From: Allantophomopsis cytisporea
Taxonomy: Eukaryota; Ascomycota; Leotiomycetes; Phacidiales; Phacidiaceae
Reading direction: 5' to 3'
Assembly: GCA_024752435.1 (NCBI GenBank)
Contig: CP103021.1
Span: 682,001-746,000, forward strand
Length of the DNA: 64,000 bases
The position numbers and the translations under genes were made by a program. Below, one piece after another: positions 51,053-62,000 of the stretch. Numbering within the stretch: position 1 is the stretch's first letter; the number at the start of each line of letters is the position of its first letter. Under the pieces are notes generated by a model. That model made no database searches. It had not been told where the DNA came from and saw nothing but the letters and a program-made list of their open reading frames with translations.

Positions 51053-52022
51053 TAAACGAACATAACACCATGTGCGATGAAAACGTTGCGATAATCATGA
51101 AAAAAAAATGGTGTTACTCTGGGTATTTGATGACCAAGTGGTGGCTACTTTTGCCACTGGTACATAGCTTTTCACATATTTTTTTTAGTCATGTTTTGAA
51201 CATTTCTCCTTTCTCGTTTTGTTCATGCCAGGGTTTGCAAAGTTCTCCGAGGAAAAGGACAAGCATTGGAATATTGGATCAGTCGAAACTTGCGTATGTA
51301 GGAGGGGAAATTGCTTTCTTTGGGATCCACGCACGGTCATGAACCACTCGATGGGTGGCTGCCGGTGTTTGGGGCGTTGCGAAGGTGCTGAATTCCTTCT
51401 TGTCTTTTGAACTCCCGTTCGAGCTGCGTTTGGTATGCATGTGTGGCGTTCGATTGCCCCTTGGACATTAGATGTGTATGCACATATATCATTATACTTG
51501 AAAATATTTTATAACTATATAGACTGTTGTGAGTGCCAATATGACTATCAAGTAAGATCCGGTCCCATCTTCAATGTCCCTTGAAATATAAATTGCGGAA
51601 CAAAAACTCCTTTGAGGATAGGATTGTGAGTGCTCAGATGGAACGAGTAACTTCCTATTTGTATTTTAGGCTATAATTATATGTATAATTGCTTTCGAAA
51701 CCCAAATTCATTCCACAAACACCAATTGTTCACGTTTCATCAGGGGGAAAAATCATGTTTAGAATTTAAGAGCTAAGCTTATGTTTCAGATAACCTTCGA
51801 TGATAAACTACAGCTCCATAACTAATAACTGCCAAATATCCAGCTCGAACAGAAAATGCAACGTTTTTATCATATGCTCAGAAATCAAGTACACCCAAGA
51901 ACGCCGTAGACCATGCCATACTAAATTCATAATAATGCTGAGCCAACTTAGATGGATATGACATAATCAGCTAAAAGCCATGCAAAGAGTTGTGTTCAAG
52001 AGAGGCGGAATACCGTAAATCA
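51053..52022. other. convergent 3' intergenic region
   Basis: It lies between the ends of the arrestin-like gene (+) and the DNA glycosylase gene (-); AT-rich, probably 3' untranslated DNA, no gene seen. Confidence 0.6.
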
Positions 52023-53879
52023 CTACTCATCCTCAGCATCACTGAGTTCGGGAGAATCCTCCTCGTTTTCCTCAGCCTCACTATCCCACTCCTCACTCTT
52101 CTTCTTCTTCCCACCGCTCTTCTTCGGTGGTCCCTTCGGCGTACTCTCATCCTTCCTCTTGCCGGTCCTCGTGACCAAGTGATCAATCGGGCACTCAGCA
52201 TTGATGAAATCCTCACTGGCAGTTCCCGTATTCGCCCTGCATCTTCCACATGTCTTTCCATGGCGGATGAACAGTTGGTGTAGAGGGTATTTCAGATGGT
52301 CTGGGACTCTAACTTCGCAATGAGAGAAGGTCTGATCGCGAGTAGCGCCCTCTGGAACCCACTTGAGCCACTTGCAGAGTCGCCAGACATGCGTATCGAC
52401 AGCGAAGCTGGGACGTTGCATGCAGAAGAGAATGACGCAGGAAGCCGTCTTGACACCAATGCCTGGAAACTTGGTGAGCTCAACCATGGCGTCTTCGGCT
52501 GAGAGGGCGTGGAGGTGATCGAGAGAGAGAATGTTGCTGTCAGCTTTGACGATTTCTAGGTCTTTCTGACCTTGAGTCTCGTTATCTACTCCAGCAACCT
52601 CCAATGCCATTCCAGACTCCTTCTCCTTGATGAAAGCATCGCGACGTTTGATGTTTTGAGCGTAGACGAGATCGAGAATCTCTTTGATGCGTTGACTCTT
52701 GGTTTTTGCAAGACCTCCACTCTTGATGGCTTCAAAAACATCCGAGAGGGAAGATTCGCGCACTTTGTACCAATTAACACTGCCTTTGCCGATACCGTCC
52801 TCCAGTTTGCCATATCGGTTGATGAGACCTTGAAAAGCGCGTGAAGAGTTAGCACCGGATGTAGCTGCACTCAACAAAGTCCTGATCATAGCATCAAGGA
52901 CTGATGGAACTTCTCCACAGCCTGATACCTCCAAAGACGGGGCAGGAATCTTCTCTGGTTGCTTGACTTCGCCGTGCAACTCAGCTAAGAGGTCATTAAC
53001 ATCCTGACAAGCCTTTGGTGTTGGGTCCGGAAAGTCCGGAAATGGAGTTTCGCCTGGTGTAAGACCATACGGATTCTTCTTCGCTTTCTTCGCCTTCTTG
53101 GTGGGCTTTTCACCTGCGTCAATAAGATCGTCAGCCTTTCCCTGTACGTCCTCTGTCTTGACAACTTTCTTCGTTCTTGAGGCCCGTTTTTTAGGCCTCT
53201 CATCGTTCTCTGCTTTGATGGTAGCAACAACATCGTCGCTCTCATTAGAAGATTCTGGTGTAACAGGTGCACTTTTCTTGGCTTTTCCGCGTCTGGAACT
53301 TTTAGAGATAGGTGTCCTGGCCTGGATTTCTTCACAAATAGGATTCTCTTTCTTGCTGTCATTCTCGTCTTTTATGGCTTTGGAAGTACTTTTCTCATCC
53401 TTTCCCTTGGATGCCCTGGACTTGCGACTTCGTTTGGTAGCAGGCTCGGCTATCTCGAGGGCATCCTCTGACTGATCAATAATTCCTATATTTGCACCGG
53501 TAATATTGCCCATATTATGAGGTAGTTCATCCCATCCACCTGTGACGACCTCGCTATTGACAAGACCGGCCTTCTTTGGAGCAGCTCGCTTTCTCTTCTT
53601 AACACTGGTGCTTGGAGTCGGAAGTTGGACATTGATCGAGTGCTTGGAATCTTGCAGAGCGACCTCGCTATCTGCCGCAGCAGGGCTGTCCATCATGTTC
53701 TCATATTCACCTTCATCTTTGATCAATTTCTTTCCTCTTGTCTTCTTCATATTGGCCTTTGAAATCGTCTTAGCTGTTGATGTCGCCTTCTTCATCGCCT
53801 CGATAATGACTGGTGGCTCAGAGATGATGCTATGAGCCACGGCTGCAGCCTCTCGAGCAAGTTGACCACGAGTAGGCAT
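52023..53879 (-). CDS. HhH-GPD DNA glycosylase, endonuclease III-like
   Basis: A single exon gives 618 residues from MPTRGQLAREA. The same frame stays open to an ATG 62 codons further upstream (54065), which would add an Arg-rich, acid-poor N-terminus. Residues 1 to about 330 are Lys/Ser/Glu-rich with several basic clusters (KKRKRAAPKK and others), fitting nuclear import and DNA contact. The catalytic HhH-GPD domain follows: the helix-hairpin-helix reads FPGIGVKTA with the Schiff-base Lys near 476, and VDTHVWR supplies the Asp near 494, the 18-residue spacing known from endonuclease III. That pair marks a bifunctional glycosylase/AP lyase for base excision repair. The iron-sulphur Cys pattern is not the classic C-x6-C-x2-C-x5-C; I see C-x2-C-x15-C. 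An acidic tail (EEDSPELSDAEDE) closes the protein. Substrate could be oxidised pyrimidines. Confidence 0.9.
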   Translation of the reverse strand: MPTRGQLAREAAAVAHSIISEPPVIIEAMKKATSTAKTISKANMKKTRGKKLIKDEGEYENMMDSPAAADSEVALQDSKHSINVQLPTPSTSVKKRKRAAPKKAGLVNSEVVTGGWDELPHNMGNITGANIGIIDQSEDALEIAEPATKRSRKSRASKGKDEKSTSKAIKDENDSKKENPICEEIQARTPISKSSRRGKAKKSAPVTPESSNESDDVVATIKAENDERPKKRASRTKKVVKTEDVQGKADDLIDAGEKPTKKAKKAKKNPYGLTPGETPFPDFPDPTPKACQDVNDLLAELHGEVKQPEKIPAPSLEVSGCGEVPSVLDAMIRTLLSAATSGANSSRAFQGLINRYGKLEDGIGKGSVNWYKVRESSLSDVFEAIKSGGLAKTKSQRIKEILDLVYAQNIKRRDAFIKEKESGMALEVAGVDNETQGQKDLEIVKADSNILSLDHLHALSAEDAMVELTKFPGIGVKTASCVILFCMQRPSFAVDTHVWRLCKWLKWVPEGATRDQTFSHCEVRVPDHLKYPLHQLFIRHGKTCGRCRANTGTASEDFINAECPIDHLVTRTGKRKDESTPKGPPKKSGGKKKKSEEWDSEAEENEEDSPELSDAEDE

Positions 53880-54136
53880 TTTGGAGCCTGTATGAAAGTT
53901 GACACGGATGTGTTCTTGGAATATGAGATGATATGTATGTAGAGGACGTTTACTATGACAGAGATCGGACTGTTGGTTGTGTACAGGTATTACACGTGTA
54001 GATGCACCAGCACGCAGTCTAATCAGACGTATACTTAGTGAGATTTTAGAGCTTATTGTAACCATTCGTCGGGAAGTGATACATGTGACCTCTCACCCGC
54101 TGCCGGATCGTGCAGACTTAGGTTGGCAGATGGGAG

Positions 54137-54153
54137 TGACTCGAGAGTGACTC
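54137..54153. promoter_or_regulatory. paired TGACTC boxes, possible Gcn4/CPC1-type sites
   Basis: Two identical TGACTC hexamers lie 11 bases apart (one helical turn), about 70-90 bases before the upstream glycosylase ATG. TGACTC is the core of the site for Gcn4/CPC1 bZIP factors; the full TGACTCA is not matched. Function is an inference. Confidence 0.35.
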
Positions 54154-55051
54154 GGCAGTTCGTGTAAAAGGGCAAGTTACGTCCGCCGTTAAGAATTGAG
54201 AAAGAGGTGGTGATAAAAGCTATCACTCGCTATTGGATGTGGATGAACTTGTAGGATATAAAAGTAACTTCTAGGTGTTCAGCACTGAGAAGAGAGCCTG
54301 GTATCGCTGTTGAAAATGTTGGATGTCTGGAGAATATATTTCCTGCCGTCAAATACTTCAGTCGCAGGGCTGCTTGGCAATGAACAAGGCCTATGGCGAC
54401 TCACTTGGACGTGAAAACTGCCGAGTGGCCTTGATACTATGGTAAGGGAAATCCTAAGAAATAATAGTATCCTGCCCAATTTAAAGGCGTTATTGGCAAG
54501 GGCGACAACGTTGTAACAATGGGTCGGCGACCTGGGAAATGGCAATTGCCTACGTGACAGTGGAGTTCTTGGTCTTGGCACTTCTCATAGTCTGTAGTAG
54601 TTGCAGCTTGCTCAAGTACAAGACCGCATTGGGCAGTGAAATGTCCTTCGGGAATGGCAATGTGATTCAGTCAGTGCTGAGTGTCTTTTGAGGAAGTTCT
54701 TCGAAAATTGATTTGATGTTTGCTATAACGATATGGTGATTAGAGAGTTGTGTCACCCTAAGAACACAGAGTAGAAAGAAGGAGAATTCGAGAAAATTTG
54801 TCGTGGATTGCAGTATGATAAATACATTTCATGCTCGTAAGACAAATTGAATGGTGGAAGTCATGATATCACACATAGCAAGCGCGCACTTAATTTTATC
54901 GCGTCTTATCATAAGCGATCTCGAGAACGCGCTATCACATGACATATGCTCAGCAAATTCAAAGACAAGAGATATCAATTTGGAAGGATTTGATTGATTT
55001 GATGTGTTTGATAGGGTATAGCAAAATCCATTGGATGTTATGGTTGCAAAG

Positions 55052-55079
55052 GCTTATGCTTATGCTTATGCTTATGCTT
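55052..55079. repeat. (GCTTAT)4 tandem repeat
   Basis: Four perfect hexamers plus a partial copy just downstream of the purine gene. Confidence 0.95.
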
Positions 55080-55162
55080 CTAGTTAACAGAAAAAAGAAA
55101 GATACCCCATATATACGTCTAGTTTCATAACATTTGTGCAAGTCGAGATTGGTCAATGCTGT

Positions 55163-56991
55163 TTATTCATAGCCTCTTGGTGGCTCATCAGCGTAGTTGT
55201 GCATGCTATAGCATTGTCAGTTTCAGGATTATTTGAAGAAAGTACTGAGCCATACCTGATATCAGATCTGTCTCTGACTGGCATCTCCGTCTCTTCTCTG
55301 TCTCTCTTAGTACGGGCACGGAGTCCGTTACCATTGACCTGTGTGCCATTTGCAGCATCCTCACCTGAGCCTGCGGGTATAACTTCACCATTACTGTCAA
55401 CTTCAACACCATGTTGCACCATCTCCAACTCCTTCGCTCCAGCCACACCGTGAAGAACAGCGTCCTTGGCTGCGTCCATCATCTTCAGCTTTTTGCTCTC
55501 ACCACGAACCTTCTCAAGGTGTTCAAAGTATCCGGGAGTAACGGGAGTAACATATTTCCCGCAGAACACACCACACTCAAATTCTTGGGTCAAGCCACGT
55601 GGAGACAGTTCAGCACATGAAGCCTTCAAGTCATCCAAGGTCTGGAAAATGACTTCCTCAGCACCGATATGCTTTGCAATAGCATGGCGATCACGGTTGT
55701 GTGCAACCAGCTCAAGAGGAGAAGCAAGGTCGATACCGTAAATATGAGCATGCGTGATGGGTGGTGCACAACTAGCAAGGATAACTTTCTTTGCACCGGC
55801 TTCACGTGCCATGAGGACGATCTCGCGACTGGTGGTTCCACGAACAATACTGTCATCGACCAGGAGAACGTTTCTACCGCGGAATTCACTCTCCATAGCA
55901 CTGAGCTTACGCCTGACACTCTTTTGGCGCTTGCCCTGGCCAGGCATAATAAAGGTTCTGAAAACATATCGGTTCTTTACGAAACCCTGGCAGTACTCTT
56001 TACCCAGACGTTCTGCAACAGCGGTTGCAGCTGTGTTGGATGTCTCTGGGATAGGGATGACCACATCAATGTCCTTGATGGCCTCCTCTCCCATGGTCTT
56101 GATGATGGTATCGGCAAGCTTGTATCCCATGTTCTGTCTGCTACGATGAACACTAATACCATCAATGACTGTATCTGGACGAGCGAAGTACACAAACTCG
56201 AAAATATCAGGGGAGTAAGCAAGCTGTGGAACAACTTGACGGAAGACTGGCTTGCAGCCCTTTTTAATGATAACAGCCTGGCCGGGAAGGATGTCTTGAA
56301 CGTCAGTGAACCCCAACTGCCGAAGAGCAACAGACTCAGAGGCCATCATGTAGTCCATGGCGCCGGCCTTCTCGGATTGCCTGGAACCAATGACAAGAGG
56401 ACGAATTCCATATGGATCACGGAATCCGAGGATGCCGAAACCAGCCAACATTGCTGTACAAGCCCATCCACCAGTGCATCTGCCATACATTCTCTCCAAG
56501 CTCTTGAACAAATCTTCTTCGTTGACACGAGCCTTTCCAGTCTCATTGAGTTCATTGGCAAAAATGTTCAACATAAGCTCGCTATCGCTGTCGGTATTGA
56601 TGTGTCTATGAGCCTCGATATCCAAAAACTTTCGAAGCTCTTCGGCGTTGATGAGATTACCGTTGTGAGCAAATGTAATACCATAGGGACTGTTGACATA
56701 GAATGGTTGGGCTTCAGCACTAGCACTGCTGCCAGCGGTTGGGTATCTCAAGTGACCAAGGCCCATGAAGCCAGGAAGATCTTGGACTCTGGAGCCGTCA
56801 TGGAAGACCTTTGCGGCCATTCCGTTGCCCTTGCACTGGTAGATGCGTCCACCAGAAGCACAAGTAGCGATACCACAAGCATCCTGTCCTCTGTGCTGTA
56901 GGTAATACAGAGCATCATGAAGATCTGCGGCGCAGGTAGTTGAGGTCGCGTCGTCGACGTCACCGAGGATGAGACCGAGAATACCACACAT
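55163..56991 (-). CDS. ADE4: amidophosphoribosyltransferase (glutamine PRPP amidotransferase)
   Basis: Two exons, with an intron at 55206-55255, give 592 residues. The start MCGILG exposes Cys2, the glutaminase nucleophile, after Met removal. The N-terminal Ntn-type glutaminase domain shows LQHRGQDACG, GHLRYPT and FAHNGN. The C-terminal phosphoribosyltransferase domain has the PRPP loop VLLVDDSIVRGTT (about 374-386). The enzyme makes phosphoribosylamine, the first step of purine synthesis, in the cytosol. The last exon is only 43 nt and gives the ending DISMHNYADEPPRGYE, which resembles the ends of other fungal Ade4 proteins. Keeping the intron leaves an open frame with a different, longer tail (612 residues). 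A leader intron at about 57017-57237 (GTAAGT donor, TTTTCAG acceptor) is also likely. Confidence 0.95.
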
Positions 56992-59044
56992 TGTGATGTA
57001 AGTGTCAAAGATCTAGCTGAAAATTCTTTGATCTGGTCAGTAAATGTTCCAACCAGGTAGGGGATTTGCTTTGAAATGTAAAGAGTATGTGTGGTTCAGA
57101 AATATCTGTTTCTCCGCAATATTGATCTCGGAAGTCTAACATCTAAAAAAAGTTTTGTAACATCATAACCACTGCCATAAAGGCGATAGGAAAAGAAATG
57201 AATTCGTAGAAAGAGATTCAGCATAAAAGTGACTTACAATTCGTGACCCTTGAGATTTTCTGTGAACCTTGAAAAAGATTCTTGGTAAAATTCGTATCCT
57301 TCAAAAAACCGGAGAAAGGCCTGAAGAATTTGATGGATGCCCGACAAAGTTGGATGTGGGGTTGGAGAGATTAGAGGATTTTAAGTCGCTTTTGGGCGGC
57401 TTAAGAGAGGATTTCTAATCTCAACCGATTGGAGTATGGTGTCGAGAGAGGCTGACAGCTCTCACAACTGATATGGGAGGCCGAAAAGCGCGGGGAAGAG
57501 GAGTATATCGGGTAGTGAGGAGATACATGTTTAAGAAGAAGAGTTGTAATCCTCCCACCTCAAGATTTTAGATGTGTGAGGGAGATTCGGCACGAAGTTT
57601 TCGAAGACGCTACGCACGGAAGCTGCTAAGCGTAGACACCTGGATCGCAGGGCGAACAAGGAATACCTTAATGCTAACTGGGACGTCCTTTACCACATCA
57701 GCATAAGGTACTCTTCTGCTCCAAGAAATTACCACAGTATGTGGATTATGAGCGCGTGATTGTGGTATCTTCCAACATAAAGAACATTATGGAAAGGCTT
57801 GGAGATTGTTTGGTTATGTATGTTGGGTACATTGTCGGGGTGTCTTTCGCTCTCGTCATCTCTATATACGTACCTTGCTATTCTAACAGGTGGCACAAGG
57901 AATCTTCCAGTGAGGAAAGTTTATCTTATCTCAGGAGCCGAGAGATTGTTGATTATTGGTTAGGTCTATGGTTGTCGACATTCTGTACATCTGTTGTACA
58001 CGTCTGGGTTTCTTGTCAGCCCGACTCTCTCTACCCTGATATGACATATGAGCAATGACAGCGGTGCATCGGTGTAACAGGGTCAGGGGACGACTGTGCA
58101 TGTGTACGACCAACATCGACCAACAAGTGGTGGAGAGCCTTCAGTTTCATTTGAGGATCAAAATCATTACTGATTTACTTTGGATCTTGTCGCACAGCTA
58201 GACCAGCAGCATGATGATGAAAGTACGATTGAATGGCGACTTCCTTGAACCAGCCATAGATGACAATATTCTTACTTGATATGCTCATCGTAGCTGCATC
58301 CTGCTGACGCGGAGGGTGAACGAACAATCATGTTCTCCTGGCCCTTCAAAGAGAAGAACAGGAAGAAAACTGGATCATCTTGCTTCTATCAGTGATGGTC
58401 CATCGAATACCGCACATATTAAAACTGTCGAAAGGGTACCTTTGGTACGTTTCATACAGACGGGATTGTTTCGGTGCACTTTTCCGTGCACTTTTTCATG
58501 TAATTATTCAACTTCATCTCTCCAAGCCCGAGACAGTATCAATGGCTTGACTCCTCAATCTTTGAACCGCTTGCTGTTTTTACCTTAAATCATTTCTTCA
58601 AAGCTTCTTAAAATAACATCAGGAACATCAAAAAACCTCATTGTCTGTCTACCTTGCAAATTGGTTCATGAATGCAGGCACCCACTATCGGCGGTGACCA
58701 GCCATCTGGTGAGTTACTTATAGTTTTCCCAGCATATACCAATCCATGAAGGTCTCATGGTAGACAGTAGACGTCTCAACGAGCATATGTAAACATATGA
58801 ATGTGGAATTGAGTTATATCTCAAAGCGTTGGTTGCGCGTGGTTGATCGAACAAAGATTGATTATGTGTATATGCTCAAAGTTGAGGGGTCAATCTGCAC
58901 TCAATATTTGGGCTCTGAAGAGGAATAGGCGTACTTTTACCAAACTATCTCCCCATCTCATCAATTGCCTCATGGAAGAGTTCGTCATCCTTATCATGAC
59001 GATGAGCTGCGAGCCCTGGAGGTTTTTAAAATATTACGTGAAAA
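56992..59044. other. divergent promoter region between purine and DNA methyltransferase genes
   Basis: The start codons of the two flanking genes face away from each other over about 2 kb. The left part is the leader with its predicted intron. The right part (about 58680-59040) probably holds one or more 5' exons of the methyltransferase: MQAPTIGGDQPS followed by a GTGAGT donor at about 58714, and a protein-like frame ending in DDELRALEVFKILREKW near 59047. I could not join these with certainty. Confidence 0.5.
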
Positions 59045-62000
59045 ATGGCTAACCTTTGTATATCTAGATTCCTTCACAAGCCTCAAAGCACCGTCAAAAT
59101 GGAGTCTCAAGGGAGACTGTCTTATCGAGCGCAGGAGAAACTACCATATCGATCCTCAGGAGAAAGGTCGGGACATTTTTGGAACTATTCGGGCGGCCTT
59201 ATGGAATTAACGGGAGATTCGGTAGCAAATTATCCCCATAAGTTAACCAGAGAGAGTATTTCGGAGGATTCGGAGGACCTGGAGGGGCCTGAAGCTCAGA
59301 AAGATGATTGTTTCATTGTTGACCCAGGCTTTGGTGTAATGAGTAATAGACGGTCTACAGGTGTGGAGTCTAGCTCTGCTGGTTTCAAGGCTTCTTGGAA
59401 GATGTGTTCACCATCCAAGCGTCCTTCGATCTCGCAAACAACGCATGATGCACCAAGAACAAGAAGATTTCCGGATTTAATGGCCACTCCCGATAGATTG
59501 AGAACGACTCAGACAAAACTATCTTGGATCCGTCATCCTGTTGGTACCGATGAAGGCCTCGCTGTATCCTCAGGTCAAGATTCCATGTCAATTGAGCGAC
59601 CTCAAGGTCGCCAAAGCTCAAGAGAGGCTCTTCGTTGGGAGCGTCGTTCTCTACCTTTTGAAACTGGCACTACTTCATCAACAATCAATGAGTTTTCATA
59701 CTCTACGTCAGCAATGAAGGACTTAGCTGAGCCTCAAGATATCCCGTCTTTGGATCTTGATGCTTCAGCTCTTGATAAAAGCCACAATAATGGTGGCCTC
59801 AGAGGTTTTTCTAGATTGATAGAATCATATCGGGATTCCCACGTTGTCGAGCCCTCGTCTGGTATGGGAAAGCACCCTCTGTGCCCAGGTGTCAAGACCA
59901 CGCCGGATGTTCTAGGCCACCACGACCTGGTCCAAGGTAAACAAGGAAGTCTAGGCAACGACACAACATTGCTCCAAGTGAGAAAAGTCACCTCCACGGT
60001 TCACCCTTCTCACATTTTACCCTCGATAGAGTCACTTGTTCACGCAGATTATTACCATCAAAGTCAAACACCGAAAGAACGAACAGTCACCATCATGGAA
60101 GAAGACGAGAAAGTCAGAGGCTTCGATCTTTGGCCGATTTATGGAGATGATCCCGAATTCCCTGGAGAAGGCAAGTGTTTTCTGCCCAATTACTACTAGA
60201 GAACGCCAAAGACCAATTGGTCGCGGTTGAATAGCCACAAAGAAAGATCAGCACTTTTTAGATATATCCCCTTAGCACTTAATCTGCCTAGAAAGTGCCA
60301 GTTTTTGTCCTTGTTACCTTAATTCATTTTTACAAGAGAGATATAAGAGCTAACTTCTTGAAGAATGCAGCAACATGAGCTGGACCCCAGTAAGCTCATC
60401 TAGCTCGCCTTCGACGGTCAAAGGTTCCTTACAAGATACACATGACGCATCGACCGTTCAAGGGAGAACCACCATCAGTCAAGACGATATCGAAGTTTGT
60501 GAGATTGTTGACAACGATTCTGACGAAGTGGCCCAGCTTCGAGCCAACAGTAAAACCCTTCACCCCGGAAGCAACAGAACCATCAGACATCCGAGCATAG
60601 TGGAAGTGACCAATATCGAGGTGTACGAGATTGTTGACAACAACAATTCTGACGAGGTAATGCAAGTCCAAGCAAAAAGAAAAGGATTTCCTAGTACTGA
60701 GAGCAACCGAACTTCGATACCGGTAAGCTTACAGTGTTTATTTAATCCACTTAGCGGCGAAGCACTTAAGCTCTCACTTTCACATCTTCACGTATATCAG
60801 ATCATACCCTCCAAATCACACCTTAAAGATTGAAACGTATGGACTTGCAAGCATAAAAATCTGACGCAACATTCTAGTTTTCAATCGACATCAGTGACCA
60901 CGAGAGAGAGGTGATCGATCTGGACGCGTCAACGAACCAGCAAACCCGCAAAAACACCAGCGATTACACACCATACACTGAGAATATGAAGCGCCAACGT
61001 ATTGACAATGTGATCGATCTGGACCCGGAGGTTATCGAACAAGGCATTGAGGATGCTTTGAACGCAGTTGAAAAGGCCAATGAAGCTCGATTCGACCGTG
61101 GTAAGATTGGAGTACCATATCGCAACCCTCCAGTTGAACTGCCGTTACAGGAGCTTGACACCTACGAGCACTCAAAGGGCCGTTTCCAGTGTGGATGGAC
61201 TTACGAACTGCATGACGGCAGCTTTCTACTTGTCCGCAAGATCATACTGAACCTACAAACAGACAACGTGATGCTTCGTGGTCTACGCTTGAAACGAGCC
61301 AGGGAAATTCATGGCTACTTTCCGCCAAAACTCAATGAAGTTGTTTTCCTCATTGATATCGACAAGGATGATTCACGCGCGGCTACGGAGCAGGGCGTAT
61401 TTGAGGTCGAAATTACTCAAGTATTGAAGCGTCGCCAACTCGTCATTACAAATGTACCTTTTCCTCTCCACCGATTCCGCCATGAATATTGGCGAGATTC
61501 ACCAGATGTTGCGGAAAATGCACATCTCGTTGTTCGATGGAAGTTTGTTCGAGTTTTTCCTACTGCTGTGGAGCGATTTGTTGCTGATGGCGGAACCAAA
61601 ATCGATCAGATGATTCAAGCTATCAGAGAGAACGAATTTGAGGGCATGATATCCATATCCGATAAGAAGTTGCGCTCAAATTGGCGTGGCGAGACTATCC
61701 TTGGAGGCGCTTACCGTCCGACAATGGATCCGCCTCAAGATGCTGGTGTTTACTGCGGCTACAATAGTGAGATTAAGACAGAATTCCTATCACCAGAGAG
61801 AAGACGATCCTCGAAGCAGACTCCTATGACAGATGACGAGGAGTATGAAGCTTACGACCAAGATTGGTTAAATGAAGTGGTCAGCGTAAACATTCTTGAC
61901 GAGGTCACTGAGGACAATCCCATTACCCTTGACGAGTCTGACGATAATATCCCGGGCTATAAGCCAAGAATTCCTACACCAGTCGACAATACAATTGCTC

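Larger units (their letters stand above)
53880..55162. other. intergenic region between two minus-strand genes
   Basis: The left 190 bases may code for an N-terminal extension of the glycosylase. The middle is its promoter with two TGACTC boxes. The right side is the 3' region of the purine gene, with a short tandem repeat. No other gene seen. Confidence 0.5.
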
